DNA of 64,000 nt from Marixanthomonas sp002364245 (GCA_963973455.1 CAXAZF010000003.1:1-64000); one strand, 5' to 3'. Numbered from the stretch's first letter, positions 16,808-26,193 are shown. Notes: generated by a model not told the origin, from the sequence alone. Numbers and translations are program-made.

Positions 16808-17743
16808 ATGCTATCCGTATCCATACTATCATTTTCATATGATTCAAAAAAAATTCTTCAAAATATCGATTTTGAACTGAAACGTGGAAATCATCTTGCC
16901 GTTTTAGGCGAAAGCGGTTGTGGAAAATCTACTTTGCTTCACCTTGTATACGGCTTGTTACATCTAGAAAACGGAACCATTTCGTGGGAAGGTGAACAAT
17001 TAAAAGGCCCAAATCATAATCTTATTCCCGGTGAACCGTTTATGAAATTAGTTGCTCAAGACTTGAACGTCATGCCTTTTACTTCAGTTAGAGAAAATAT
17101 AGCAGATCATTTACCACGTTTACACGCTGAAGAAGAAGCCGAGCGCGTAGATACTTTATTGAAAGTAGTCGATTTGGATGCTTTTGCCAACCGAAAGGTA
17201 AAAAAACTCAGCGGTGGTCAAAAACAACGGGTTGCCTTGGCAAAAGCACTTGCTAAGGCTCCAAAATTGCTTTTATTGGACGAACCTTTTAGCAGCATTG
17301 ATACGTTTCGAAAAAATAAGTTGCGTAGACGTTTATTTAGATATTTAAAAGAAGAAAATATAAGTTGCATCACTGCTACACACGATGCTGAGGAAGCGCT
17401 CGCTTTTTCAGATGAATTGCTATTATTGAAAAAAGGCACAATGGAGCGCTTCGGAAAACCTGAAGCAATTTACAATAGCCTAGAAACCGAGTATCAGGCT
17501 GGTTTTTTTGGCGATGTTACCGTGCTTCCCTCGAAGGTTATTTCTTCAGAAAAAAGAATATTTCTGCCACATCAATTAATGATTTCTCCTGAAAAGGAAA
17601 CTAAAATAGAAGCAAAAGTTGAAAATTCTTTTTTTAAAGGAACACATTATTTAATTGAAGCTATCTATAAGGGAAATCCTATCTTTTTTAATCATCCTGA
17701 AACAATTAAAAAAAATAAAATTGTATACCTTTCTGAAAAATAG
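16808..17743 (+). CDS. orphan ABC transporter ATP-binding protein
   Basis: A 311-residue ATPase. It shows Walker A GESGCGKST, a Q-loop (LVAQDLNVMP), the signature LSGGQKQRVALAKAL, Walker B LLLLDEPF and the switch His in TATHDAEEAL. Residues 235-311 form a TOBE-like C-terminal extension, as in importer ATPases of the PotA/FbpC/ThiQ kind. No permease or binding protein lies nearby, so the transported substrate is unknown. Only 6 bases separate it from the next gene, suggesting cotranscription. Confidence 0.85.
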   Translation: MLSVSILSFSYDSKKILQNIDFELKRGNHLAVLGESGCGKSTLLHLVYGLLHLENGTISWEGEQLKGPNHNLIPGEPFMKLVAQDLNVMPFTSVRENIADHLPRLHAEEEAERVDTLLKVVDLDAFANRKVKKLSGGQKQRVALAKALAKAPKLLLLDEPFSSIDTFRKNKLRRRLFRYLKEENISCITATHDAEEALAFSDELLLLKKGTMERFGKPEAIYNSLETEYQAGFFGDVTVLPSKVISSEKRIFLPHQLMISPEKETKIEAKVENSFFKGTHYLIEAIYKGNPIFFNHPETIKKNKIVYLSEK

Positions 17744-17749
17744 AATGAT

Positions 17750-18271
17750 ATGAAAACTGTTTCAATACTTATTGCTTGTTTCTTTACATTTGTTATTCAA
17801 GCTCAAACAAGTAGAGACTATTCTGATAAAGTACTAACAATAGACAGCACACTGGAAACATTATACAGTGTTATTTCAGGGGAAAAAGGCGAAGCTCGTA
17901 ATTGGGATTTGTTCAATTATCTATTTAAAGATGGCGCACAACTGATTCCTTCTCAAAAAAGCAAAGATGGACCAATTGATGTTACATACATGAGTCCGCA
18001 GAATTATATAGATACCGCTGGAACTTGGTTGGTGGAAAACGGTTTTTTTGAAAAAGAAATCCATCGAGTAGAACATACCTTCGGAAATATTACCCAAGTA
18101 TTCAGCACCTATGAATCGTATCGTTCCCAAAAAGACGAACAACCCTTCGCACGGGGCATAAACAGTATACAACTGTTAAATGATGGTTCCCGATGGTGGG
18201 TTGTTAACATTTATTGGATGCAAGAAACGGACGAGTATCCAATTCCTGCAAAATATTTACCTTCTAAATAG
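17750..18271 (+). CDS. secreted NTF2-like (SnoaL-type) hypothetical protein
   Basis: A 173-residue protein with a signal peptide (cleavage near IQAQ). The remainder has the pattern of NTF2-like/SnoaL proteins: an N-terminal helix with LETLYSVISGEKGEARNWD, a central strand FKDGAQLIP, and terminal strands around RSQKDEQPFARGINSIQLLND and WWVVNIYWMQE. I infer a periplasmic ligand-binding or enzymatic pocket, but no catalytic set can be named. It follows the ABC ATPase by 6 bases, and its last 8 bases overlap the convergent SDR gene. Confidence 0.72.
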   Translation: MKTVSILIACFFTFVIQAQTSRDYSDKVLTIDSTLETLYSVISGEKGEARNWDLFNYLFKDGAQLIPSQKSKDGPIDVTYMSPQNYIDTAGTWLVENGFFEKEIHRVEHTFGNITQVFSTYESYRSQKDEQPFARGINSIQLLNDGSRWWVVNIYWMQETDEYPIPAKYLPSK

Positions 18272-18902
18272 TTTTTACAGCGTCGTCTATTTCGGTGTCA
18301 CCTTGTAAGATTTCAAAGGTTTTATTTGGTGCAATATCATCGTGAAGAGCTGCGACCAAAGTTTCGGCTACATCTTCGCGAGTAATGCTTCCGCGTTCGT
18401 TCAGTTTTTTCGCTAGTTTTATTTTTCCCGTACCTTTATCATCAGTCAACGCTCCTGGACGCACTATTGAATAATCCATTCCGCTGTTTCGCAAATGCTC
18501 ATCGGCGTTTTGCTTGGCTTCCAGGTAATGCTGTAGGTCTTCAACTTGCTCAGGGTTATCGGCTCCCATAGAACTTAACATCACAAATTTTCTAATTCCA
18601 GCAATTTCGGCTAGGTCAATTAATTTTTTGGCCCCTTCTTGGTCCACTGCTGTCGTTTTTTCTTTCGAAGTATCTCCGCCGGAACCGGCTGCAAACACAA
18701 TTTTATGGATTCGCGTTACGGTATGGCTTACGTTTTTCTCCAAATCGCCCATGACCGTTTCAATGTCTTTCTTTTTAAATTGTTCCGCTTGATCTTGATG
18801 GCGAATCATCGCAACAGGTTCGTAATTTCTATATTTATCTAATATATCTACTATTTTTTTTCCTGTGGTACCATTGGCACCCACTACTAATACTTTTTCC
18901 AT
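18264..18902 (-). CDS. NAD(P)-binding SDR/NmrA-like oxidoreductase
   Basis: A 212-residue atypical short-chain dehydrogenase. The Rossmann motif GANGTTGKK is at residues 8-16. VMGDLEKNV gives the cofactor strand, FVMLSSMGAD the central strand, and YSIVRPGALTDD the post-active-site motif. It lacks a clear YxxxK dyad, as in the NAD(P)H-binding YwnB/HSCARG-like group. Possible roles are flavin/quinone reduction or redox sensing. Its 3' end overlaps the convergent gene by 8 bases. Confidence 0.82.
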   Translation of the reverse strand: MEKVLVVGANGTTGKKIVDILDKYRNYEPVAMIRHQDQAEQFKKKDIETVMGDLEKNVSHTVTRIHKIVFAAGSGGDTSKEKTTAVDQEGAKKLIDLAEIAGIRKFVMLSSMGADNPEQVEDLQHYLEAKQNADEHLRNSGMDYSIVRPGALTDDKGTGKIKLAKKLNERGSITREDVAETLVAALHDDIAPNKTFEILQGDTEIDDAVKTI

Positions 18903-18932
18903 AGTACCAATCTACGAAAAATCGAAAAACTA

Positions 18933-18966
18933 AAAACCCACGTTAACGCCTTTTAACGTGGGTTTT
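18933..18966 (-). terminator. terminator after the MDR oxidoreductase gene
   Basis: Perfect 14-bp stem (AAAACCCACGTTAA with TTAACGTGGGTTTT) and a 6-base loop. On the minus strand it ends in a T run, and it sits between the oxidoreductase at 19007 and the SDR gene. Confidence 0.82.
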
Positions 18967-19006
18967 AGGATGGTTTTAATAAATTTTACGTTTTAAAAAA
19001 GGAGAT

Positions 19007-20005
19007 TTAAACTTTTACAATCATTTTCCCTTTGTTTTTACCATCAAATAAGTCTATAAAGGCCTGCGGAATCTCATCAAATCCTTCAACAATGGTTTCA
19101 GAATATGTTAACTTATCTTCTTGTAACCAGGTAGCTAACTGTTGAACGGCTTCGCCAAATTCATCTTGGTAATCGCGAACGGTAAAGCCTTGCATTAAAA
19201 CGCTTTTTTTAATTAAGGTGGTTTCATGCCTTGGGCCGGTGGGTCGTTCTGTTTCATTATACAGAGAAATAGCACCACAGCAGACAATCCGTCCATTTCT
19301 ATTGATGTTGGCCATGGCGGCATCCAAAATTTCACCCCCAACATTATCAAAATAAACATCAACTCCGTGAGGACAAGCTTCTGCTATAGTTTTCTTTATA
19401 TTCTCGGTAGTTTTATAGTTGATACCTTCATCAAAATGAAACTTCTCTTTTATAGTATTTATTTTTTCATCTGTACCAGCAATACCAACTACTTTACAGC
19501 CTTTTATTTTTCCTATTTGGCCAACCACAGTTCCCACTGCTCCAGAAGCCCCAGAAACCAATAGCGTCTCGCCTTTTTTTAGTTTTCCAATTTTTTCAAG
19601 CCCCAAAAACGCAGTAATTCCTGTTAAGCCCAATACGCCTAAATAAGCAGATAAAGGTGCTTTGCTACCATCTACTTTTTGAAGGCCTTTTCCATTACTG
19701 GTATTAAATTGCTTCCAAGGTAACATACCGTTTACATAATCGCCTTTTTTAAAATCTTCTAAGTTGCTTTCTATTACTTCAGCAATTATGCCCGATTCAA
19801 TAGGTTCATTAAGCTGAAAAGGTTCTATATACGATTTTTCATCACGCATTCTTCCGCGTAAATATGGATCTACTGAAACATACTTCGTTTTTAATAAAAC
19901 CTCTCCTTTTTCAGGACTTGGCTTCTCCGTTTCCTTAAACTCAAAATCGTTAAGGGTTGGTTTTCCTTTCGGTCTGTTTTTCAGTAATATTTCCTTATTC
20001 ATCAT
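19007..20005 (-). CDS. NADP-dependent oxidoreductase (zinc-free MDR, CurA/leukotriene B4 dehydrogenase-like)
   Basis: A 332-residue medium-chain reductase without zinc-ligand cysteines. The N-terminal domain shows VSVDPYLRGRM. The nucleotide domain shows TAFLGLEKIGKLKKGETLLVSG and GAVGTVVGQIGK, and DVYFDNVGGEILD follows. These motifs match the prostaglandin reductase/curcumin reductase group that reduces alkenal and enone double bonds. Two consecutive ATG codons are possible starts (20005 and 20002). Single-gene unit closed by a strong terminator. Confidence 0.9.
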   Translation of the reverse strand: MMNKEILLKNRPKGKPTLNDFEFKETEKPSPEKGEVLLKTKYVSVDPYLRGRMRDEKSYIEPFQLNEPIESGIIAEVIESNLEDFKKGDYVNGMLPWKQFNTSNGKGLQKVDGSKAPLSAYLGVLGLTGITAFLGLEKIGKLKKGETLLVSGASGAVGTVVGQIGKIKGCKVVGIAGTDEKINTIKEKFHFDEGINYKTTENIKKTIAEACPHGVDVYFDNVGGEILDAAMANINRNGRIVCCGAISLYNETERPTGPRHETTLIKKSVLMQGFTVRDYQDEFGEAVQQLATWLQEDKLTYSETIVEGFDEIPQAFIDLFDGKNKGKMIVKV

Positions 20006-20131
20006 TTTTTGTTTTTTTGGTAAAAACCACTTCTCACTAAAGTTACAAGTTTGTTAGCGCACATCTTTGGGTGTTGTATTCATTTTTAGGTTTTTTCAGA
20101 AAAGATTAACGTAGTTACCCTAGTAACGCAG

Positions 20132-20139
20132 TACCTTTG
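20132..20139 (+). promoter_or_regulatory. -7 box (TACCTTTG) of the FUSC gene
   Basis: Exact TAnnTTTG. A possible TTG start at 20137 lies inside the box, so translation must begin further right. The TTG at 20158 is 18 bases away, the same spacing as the MATE and queD promoters. Confidence 0.65.
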
Positions 20140-20157
20140 CAGTTGAACCATCAAGAT

Positions 20158-22392
20158 TTGAACCTTACAAAAACCATTTCTACAAACTTTAAAGAGCTCA
20201 TACAGTTTTTGAAAAGCACCAGCTTTTCAAAAGCTATCATTGTTGGCATTGCTTTGTCTTTACCAATTATAATTGGGGTGCAATTTGGGTTTATGGAAAT
20301 TGCCATTGCTTTGTCTTTTGGAGCTTTTTGGAGTTCACCCAGTGATGTGAGCGGTAGCTTTCGACACAAAACCTACGGAATTTTATATTCTATCGTACTT
20401 ATTGTTATCGTGAGTTTTATTGGAGGGTATCTTGATTTTGATACTTGGTTTTTAGTACCGGTATTGGGAGTCTTAACATTCGCTATTTCATATATCGCAG
20501 TATTTGGGTTTAGAGCATCTTTAATTAGTTTTTCTGGGCTATTAGCGTTAGTATTAAGTTTTGCTCACGAAGCAGAGCGTTTAGAAACCTACGAATATGC
20601 TTTTTTTGTAGGCGTTGGTGGATTATGGTATTTATTATTGGCTACCATGTGGCACAAAATAAACCCAAAGGGACAAACAGAAGAATTACTTGCACAAACC
20701 TACCAACAAACTGCTGATTTTTTAGAAATAAGAGGGAAGTTGATCGGTCCAAATTCTGATAGGGAACAATTACAGGCCAAACTTTTAGCATTACAGGGTG
20801 AAATTAATGATAACCATGAAACGCTTCGCGAAATTTTAATTTCATCTAGAAAAAGTTCGGGCCGTTCGGCGTACAATAACAAACGTCTTTTAGTTTTTGT
20901 TCAATTGGTTGATATGTTGGAAATGGGATTGGCAAACCCAGTAAATTATAGCAAAATGGATGTGCTTTTAAGCAATCATCCAGAATTTGTACAAAGTTTT
21001 CAAAACTTACTTTTTGAAATGTCCAGGCAGTTGCTACTTATTTCTGAAGCAGGACAAAACGTACGTAAAATCCCGAGGAACGTTACGTTGATAAATTGTT
21101 TTAAAAAGCTAAAAAAAGATGTTTCCGAATTAAAATCCAGCAGTAAAACTGAAGATTATGAAGGTTTTCTAATGCTTCAGAATTTGTTGGAATACCAAGA
21201 AAATCAAATTGAAAAAATTCAGAAAATAAAATGGTTGCTTTCCAATCCAAACCCTCGGGATATAAAATTTATTAAAAAGGAAGTGGCAAGGCGTTTTGTA
21301 ACCACACAAGATTATAACCCCGCGCTTTTAATTAGAAATTTCAGTTTTAAATCGGCTATATTTAAACATGCTTTACGACTGGCTGTAGCAGTGATGGTGG
21401 GCTATGGCATAGGTGTATATTTTGATTTTCAAAACCCGTACTGGATATTACTTACTCTCATCGTTATAATGCGCCCCAGTTATGGCCTAACAAAATCTCG
21501 TTCTAAAGAACGTATTATTGGTACTTTAATAGGCGGAGCTATTGCTACTGCAATTGTATTTATAACTCAAAACACCTATGTTTTTGCCATTTTAGGTTTA
21601 GGATCATTAGTTATGGCGCTTTCTATGCTACAAAAAAACTACAAGACCGCAGCTACTTTTATAACGCTGAGTGTGGTATTTATTTACGCGATTATTAGAC
21701 CCGATGTATTAACAGTTATTCAATTTAGGATTATCGACACCTTAATTGGAGCTGGAATTTCTACGGTTGCTATGTTGTTTTTATGGCCTGCATGGGAGTT
21801 TATGGATATAAAAGGGAGTATTGAGAAAAGTATTTCGGCCAATAGGGTTTTTCTATCAGAAATCATAGATCAGTATAAGAAAAAGGGAGAGTTGCCGACC
21901 ACTTTTAAGCTTTCAAGAAAAAGTGCATTTTTAGAAATGTCTAATCTAAGTGCCGCTTTTCAACGCATGACGCAAGATCCAAAATCGAAACAAAAAAACC
22001 TTGGTAAAATTTATGAGCTAGTTGTGTTGAACCATACCTTTTTATCTTCCCTTGCCTCGTTAAGTACCTATATTCAGAACAATCCAACTACTGAAGCCTC
22101 TAGCCGATTTACAACTGCAGGAAAGCATATTGATGAAAATTTAGAGCATATCTTATCTTTTTTACAGCAAGAAGAAATTGGTTCAGCAGAAATTGGTGTT
22201 GAAAATAAAAATGAATTTTTTAAAAAAGAACTTCCAAAATTCACCATGGAAAACCCCGATCTTCCTACTTCTGTACATCCTAAGTTAGAGCGTCAATTTC
22301 AAGAAGCTCATTTGGTACGGGAACAATTGCATTGGTTGTTTTCAATAAGTAAAAAAATGCTTCAGATAAGTGAAAAAGTAAATTTTGCGTGA
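20158..22392 (+). CDS. FUSC family membrane protein (YccS/YhfK-like)
   Basis: About 744 residues. There are two hydrophobic modules (about residues 22-155 and 395-540), each with several membrane helices, separated and followed by long helical cytoplasmic segments. The second module contains NPYWILLTLIVIMRPSYGLTKSR, the FUSC/YccS signature with an Arg-rich edge. This architecture resembles aromatic-acid efflux (AaeB) and YccS proteins; substrate unknown. No ATG is available at the N-terminus. TTG at 20143 (5 residues longer) is an alternative to 20158. Confidence 0.86.
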   Translation: MNLTKTISTNFKELIQFLKSTSFSKAIIVGIALSLPIIIGVQFGFMEIAIALSFGAFWSSPSDVSGSFRHKTYGILYSIVLIVIVSFIGGYLDFDTWFLVPVLGVLTFAISYIAVFGFRASLISFSGLLALVLSFAHEAERLETYEYAFFVGVGGLWYLLLATMWHKINPKGQTEELLAQTYQQTADFLEIRGKLIGPNSDREQLQAKLLALQGEINDNHETLREILISSRKSSGRSAYNNKRLLVFVQLVDMLEMGLANPVNYSKMDVLLSNHPEFVQSFQNLLFEMSRQLLLISEAGQNVRKIPRNVTLINCFKKLKKDVSELKSSSKTEDYEGFLMLQNLLEYQENQIEKIQKIKWLLSNPNPRDIKFIKKEVARRFVTTQDYNPALLIRNFSFKSAIFKHALRLAVAVMVGYGIGVYFDFQNPYWILLTLIVIMRPSYGLTKSRSKERIIGTLIGGAIATAIVFITQNTYVFAILGLGSLVMALSMLQKNYKTAATFITLSVVFIYAIIRPDVLTVIQFRIIDTLIGAGISTVAMLFLWPAWEFMDIKGSIEKSISANRVFLSEIIDQYKKKGELPTTFKLSRKSAFLEMSNLSAAFQRMTQDPKSKQKNLGKIYELVVLNHTFLSSLASLSTYIQNNPTTEASSRFTTAGKHIDENLEHILSFLQQEEIGSAEIGVENKNEFFKKELPKFTMENPDLPTSVHPKLERQFQEAHLVREQLHWLFSISKKMLQISEKVNFA

Positions 22393-22406
22393 TCTTTTAA
22401 AAGAAG

Positions 22407-22865
22407 TTAAACCACACTTTTAATAGTATAGTCCTTTTCATTAAAAACAAACGAATCGCCTTTTTTCTTCCCAGAAAGCAATTGACCTATAGGTGAATTT
22501 AACGCCACGCACATATAGTTTGTTTTGCCAACTATAACAACTCCAATTGAAATACCGATAAAGTACGTGGCTTGATTGGTGTATACCAAACTCCCCAACC
22601 GCGCATAATCTGACTTTACATTAATATCTATTTTTCGAACTAACTGCTGTAACTTTTCAATTTCTTGTAATTGTTTACCGGCGTTTTCACGGTCTATTTG
22701 AAGCATCGCCCTACCGGTTTCATGCTTATCACCTGCGCTACTTTTAGATTCCTCAAATAGCGATTCTTCAATATCGGAAATAGTCTGTTTTATTTTGTTA
22801 AAACGTTTATCTACAACTTCTTTGCAATAGTTCAGTAAGGTAGTTTTTAATTCTTTTGTCGTCAT
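22407..22865 (-). CDS. GreA/GreB C-terminal-domain protein
   Basis: A 152-residue protein. Residues 1-75 are a charged helical hairpin with an acidic tip region (ESKSSAGDKHETG). The C-terminal part contains CVALNSPIGQLLSGKKKGD, the Gre-factor C-terminal signature. Gre factors rescue backtracked RNA polymerase, but this one is divergent. Similar flavobacterial proteins are, as I recall, often mislabelled as 3-oxoacyl-ACP synthase. Its ATG overlaps the mtgA stop by 4 bases, making it the last gene of a three-gene operon. Confidence 0.75.
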   Translation of the reverse strand: MTTKELKTTLLNYCKEVVDKRFNKIKQTISDIEESLFEESKSSAGDKHETGRAMLQIDRENAGKQLQEIEKLQQLVRKIDINVKSDYARLGSLVYTNQATYFIGISIGVVIVGKTNYMCVALNSPIGQLLSGKKKGDSFVFNEKDYTIKSVV

Positions 22866-23548
22866 TTATCACTTGTTTCTTGTAACGTAAAAGTACCATA
22901 ATAACGCATTTGTTTTACAATCCAAGTCTTTCTTTTTTCAATAAATGTTGTAGCCGGAGAAGCTTTGTAATTTCTAGGGTTTGGTAATATAGCAGCTATT
23001 GCAGCAGCCTCATATTGTGATAAATTTTTAGCGCTTTTATTAAACCAATAATGTGCTGCAGCTTCTGCCCCATAAACACCATTACCCATTTCAATGCTGT
23101 TTAGGTACACTTCCATTATACGTTCTTTGCTCCAAATAGTTTCAATTAAAAATGTAAAATAGACTTCCAAGCCTTTTCTGAACCAACTGCGATCTGGCCA
23201 CAGAAAAACATTCTTTGCCGTTTGTTGCGAAATGGTACTGGCTCCTCGTAGTTTTTTCCCTGCTTTATTCTTTTCGTATGCTTTTTCAATCGCATCGTAA
23301 TCAAAACCATTATGGTTCATAAAATTTTGATCTTCGGAACAAATAACAGCCAATTGTAAAGAAGTTGAAATATCGTCAATGGATTTCCATTGGTGTCTTG
23401 TTTGGTAATTATCGTCCCCGTTATAGGCTCGAATTGCCATCAAAGGAGTATAAGGAACTGGTACAAATTTATAAGCAACCACCCACAGAACACTAATAAC
23501 GATAAACCAGACCAATGCTTTAAAAATAAATTTGAAGAACCGTTTCAT
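22862..23548 (-). CDS. mtgA: monofunctional biosynthetic peptidoglycan transglycosylase
   Basis: A 228-residue GT51 enzyme with one N-terminal membrane anchor (FIFKALVWFIVISVLWVVAY). The catalytic motif is EDQNFMNHNGFD, followed by GASTISQQTAKNVFLWPDRSW, KERIMEVYLNSIEMG and YEAAAIAAILPNPR. It polymerises lipid II glycan strands at the outer face of the inner membrane. It overlaps both neighbours by 4 bases (ATGA junctions). Confidence 0.95.
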   Translation of the reverse strand: MKRFFKFIFKALVWFIVISVLWVVAYKFVPVPYTPLMAIRAYNGDDNYQTRHQWKSIDDISTSLQLAVICSEDQNFMNHNGFDYDAIEKAYEKNKAGKKLRGASTISQQTAKNVFLWPDRSWFRKGLEVYFTFLIETIWSKERIMEVYLNSIEMGNGVYGAEAAAHYWFNKSAKNLSQYEAAAIAAILPNPRNYKASPATTFIEKRKTWIVKQMRYYGTFTLQETSDK

Positions 23549-24666
23549 TCACTTGCTAATTTTGCCAGATTATTACCAATGGCGCTTCCAATAGCCACGC
23601 CCATTCCGCCAAGACGTACCCCACAAAATATGTTATCAGAAAGCTGTTTTACAATAGGATTTTTTTGAGAGCCAACACCCATAATTCCGCTCCATCGTTT
23701 ATCAATTTCGAATGTGGTTTCAGGTAAAATGGTAGTTTGTAACAATTCTTCCAACCTTTTTTGAATTTGTTCCGTAGTTATCATTTTAGTGGTTTCTTCC
23801 CCTTTAAAATCAAGGTTTCTTCCGCCACCAAAAAGAATCCGGTTATCAATATTTCTGAAATAATAATAGCCTTTATCCAGATGAAACGTTCCTTTAATAT
23901 GCAAATTTTCAATGGGTTTGGTTACTAAAACTTGAGCGCGCGCCGGTTTTACTTCTTCATTTAACAACTGTTTGGCGAAACCATTGGTCGCAATACATAC
24001 TTTCTTTGCTGAAATTTCTAATAAATTATTAAGCTGAAAGGAAACTGAATCATTTTTTTTAGAGAGCGAAGTGACTTCAGCACAATTTAACACCGTAATT
24101 CCAGCTTTGTATACTTTCTGAAGCAAGGCGTGCATCATCTTTCCAGTGTCTATTTGCCCTTCAAATTTATTGAATATAAGCTGCGGCTGAATTTTTTTAA
24201 ACTGGAAAAGATTCTCAGTAATTGAAAAGACATCTTCCTTAAAAATGGGATACAGTAATTGGTTTATGTATTCTAACTTGGAGTGACAGTGGTCAAATAT
24301 TTCGCTATCTCCTTCAGTAAATAGCTCATATCCTCCGTATTTTTTAAATTGGAGCTGTTCGTCACCAATATTCGCCCGAAGCAATTGCAAGCCTTCTAAC
24401 CGCTCTTTTACTAAAGTTATGACTTCTTCTTCGGAATGAGTTGAAAGATCGTCCAGTATTTCTGAAAGGCTGCCAAAACAAGCAAAACCAGCATTTTTAG
24501 TACTGGCACCGCTGGGTAACATCCCTTTTTCAAAAACAGTGACGTTTGCAGTTGGATGTTTCTTTTTAAGTGTCAATGCACAGTTAAGTCCCACCAATCC
24601 GCTGCCAATAACAGCAAAATCTATATCCTGAAGCCAAGATGTATGTTCCCAATAGGAAAAGTTCAT
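23545..24666 (-). CDS. FAD-dependent oxidoreductase, DAO/DadA-like
   Basis: A 373-residue enzyme with the dinucleotide-binding motif VIGSGLVGLNCALTL at residues 18-32. FEKGMLPSGASTKNAG is the GG-type second flavin motif, and RWSGIMGVGSQKNPIV and CGVRLGGMGVAIG close the FAD site. It belongs to the D-amino-acid oxidase/glycine oxidase fold. An amino-acid or similar amine substrate is likely. First gene of the operon with mtgA and the Gre-like gene. A cell-wall D-amino-acid connection is an inference from this neighbourhood. Confidence 0.87.
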   Translation of the reverse strand: MNFSYWEHTSWLQDIDFAVIGSGLVGLNCALTLKKKHPTANVTVFEKGMLPSGASTKNAGFACFGSLSEILDDLSTHSEEEVITLVKERLEGLQLLRANIGDEQLQFKKYGGYELFTEGDSEIFDHCHSKLEYINQLLYPIFKEDVFSITENLFQFKKIQPQLIFNKFEGQIDTGKMMHALLQKVYKAGITVLNCAEVTSLSKKNDSVSFQLNNLLEISAKKVCIATNGFAKQLLNEEVKPARAQVLVTKPIENLHIKGTFHLDKGYYYFRNIDNRILFGGGRNLDFKGEETTKMITTEQIQKRLEELLQTTILPETTFEIDKRWSGIMGVGSQKNPIVKQLSDNIFCGVRLGGMGVAIGSAIGNNLAKLASE

Positions 24667-24693
24667 ATTTCGGTTTTAGTAAATTTCAATAAA

Positions 24694-24744
24694 AAAAGCA
24701 TCAACCTCCAAAGAAATTAAATCTTTCTGGAACTTGATGCTTTT
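24694..24744 (-). terminator. terminator of the accB-accC transcript
   Basis: 11-bp stem AAAAGCATCAA/TTGATGCTTTT with an internal AAAGA/TCTTT pairing. On the minus strand it runs into T7. It lies between the accC stop and the FAD oxidoreductase start. Confidence 0.72.
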
Positions 24745-24762
24745 AACTTGGCATATAAGTTT

Positions 24763-26118
24763 CTACTCTTCCTCTTCTGGTTCGTTCATTTTAAAATCGT
24801 CCATAAAAGCGGTAGTGTAGTTTCCGCTTACGTAAGCTGGGTCGTCCATTAATTGTCTATGGAAAGGGATTGTTGTTTTTATTCCTTCAATAACAAATTC
24901 ATCTAATGCACGTTTCATTTTACTAATTGCTTCTTCTCTTGTTTGCGCTGTAGTAATAAGCTTCGCTATCATAGAATCGTAATTAGGCGGAATGCTATAC
25001 CCTGCATAAACATGTGTGTCTAAGCGAACTCCGTGACCTCCTGGGGCGTGCAAGACTTGTATTTTCCCGGGGGAAGGCCTAAAGTTGTTATAAGGGTCTT
25101 CGGCATTAATTCTACATTCTATAGAGTGCAATTGCGGTAAATAGTTTTTACCTGAAATTGGAACACCGGCGGCAACCAATATCTGCTCGCGGATTAAATC
25201 GTAATCTACTACTTGTTCGGTAATTGGGTGTTCTACTTGAATACGGGTGTTCATTTCCATAAAGTAGAATTTACGGTGTTTATCTACCAAAAATTCTACC
25301 GTACCGGCACCTTCATACTTAATAAATTCTGCAGCTTTTACGGCAGCTTTACCCATCTCGTCCCGTAACTTTTTAGTCATAAACGGGCTTGGGGTTTCTT
25401 CTGTCAGTTTTTGGTGACGACGTTGTATGGAGCAGTCGCGTTCACTTAAATGACAAGCTTTACCTTTGCTATCTCCTACAATTTGTATTTCAATATGACG
25501 TGGCTCCTCAATGAGTTTTTCCATGTACATATCATCATTCCCAAATGCAGCTTTACTTTCTTGGCGGGCTGATTCCCAAGCAGCTTCAAGGTCTTCTTCT
25601 TTCCAAACGGCACGCATTCCTTTTCCTCCACCACCGGCACTTGCTTTGAGCATAACTGGATAACCGGTTTCTTTGGCAATTTTTTTACAGGCTTTAAAAT
25701 CTGGAATGACACCTTCACTTCCGGGAACACAAGGTACTCCTGCTTCGCGCATGGTAGCTTTGGCTCTTGCTTTGTTCCCCATGCGGTCAATCATATCGGG
25801 AGAGGCACCAATAAATTTAAATCCGTGTTCTTCGCATATTTTAGAAAACTTAGAGTTTTCAGATAAAAAACCATATCCTGGGTGAATGGCGTCGGCGTTG
25901 GTGATTTCAGCAGCCGAAATAACATTCGAAATTTTTAAATAGCTTTCACTACTTGGCGCTGGACCTATACAAACAGCTTCATCTGCAAAACGTACGTGAA
26001 GACTTTCTTCATCTGCTTTACTATAAACCGCAACGGTTTTAATGCCCATCTCGCGGCAGGTTCGGATAATACGAAGTGCTATCTCTCCCCTATTGGCAAT
26101 CAATATTTTTTTAAACAT
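24763..26118 (-). CDS. accC: acetyl-CoA carboxylase, biotin carboxylase subunit
   Basis: A 451-residue ATP-grasp enzyme that carboxylates biotin on AccB. Visible motifs are KILIANRGEIALRIIRT at the start, the glycine-rich ATP loop KASAGGGGKGMR, ERDCSIQRRHQK, MNTRIQVEHPITE and GYSIPPNYDSMIAKLI. Length is normal (about 450). It is 75 bases downstream of accB on the same strand, and the operon ends in a clear hairpin. Confidence 0.97.
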   Translation of the reverse strand: MFKKILIANRGEIALRIIRTCREMGIKTVAVYSKADEESLHVRFADEAVCIGPAPSSESYLKISNVISAAEITNADAIHPGYGFLSENSKFSKICEEHGFKFIGASPDMIDRMGNKARAKATMREAGVPCVPGSEGVIPDFKACKKIAKETGYPVMLKASAGGGGKGMRAVWKEEDLEAAWESARQESKAAFGNDDMYMEKLIEEPRHIEIQIVGDSKGKACHLSERDCSIQRRHQKLTEETPSPFMTKKLRDEMGKAAVKAAEFIKYEGAGTVEFLVDKHRKFYFMEMNTRIQVEHPITEQVVDYDLIREQILVAAGVPISGKNYLPQLHSIECRINAEDPYNNFRPSPGKIQVLHAPGGHGVRLDTHVYAGYSIPPNYDSMIAKLITTAQTREEAISKMKRALDEFVIEGIKTTIPFHRQLMDDPAYVSGNYTTAFMDDFKMNEPEEEE

Positions 26119-26193
26119 AACTTTCTGAAATTAACAAATTCCAAATCCTAAATTCTAAAAAATTCAGACTTCGATTCGAAATTTTAGAGGTTA

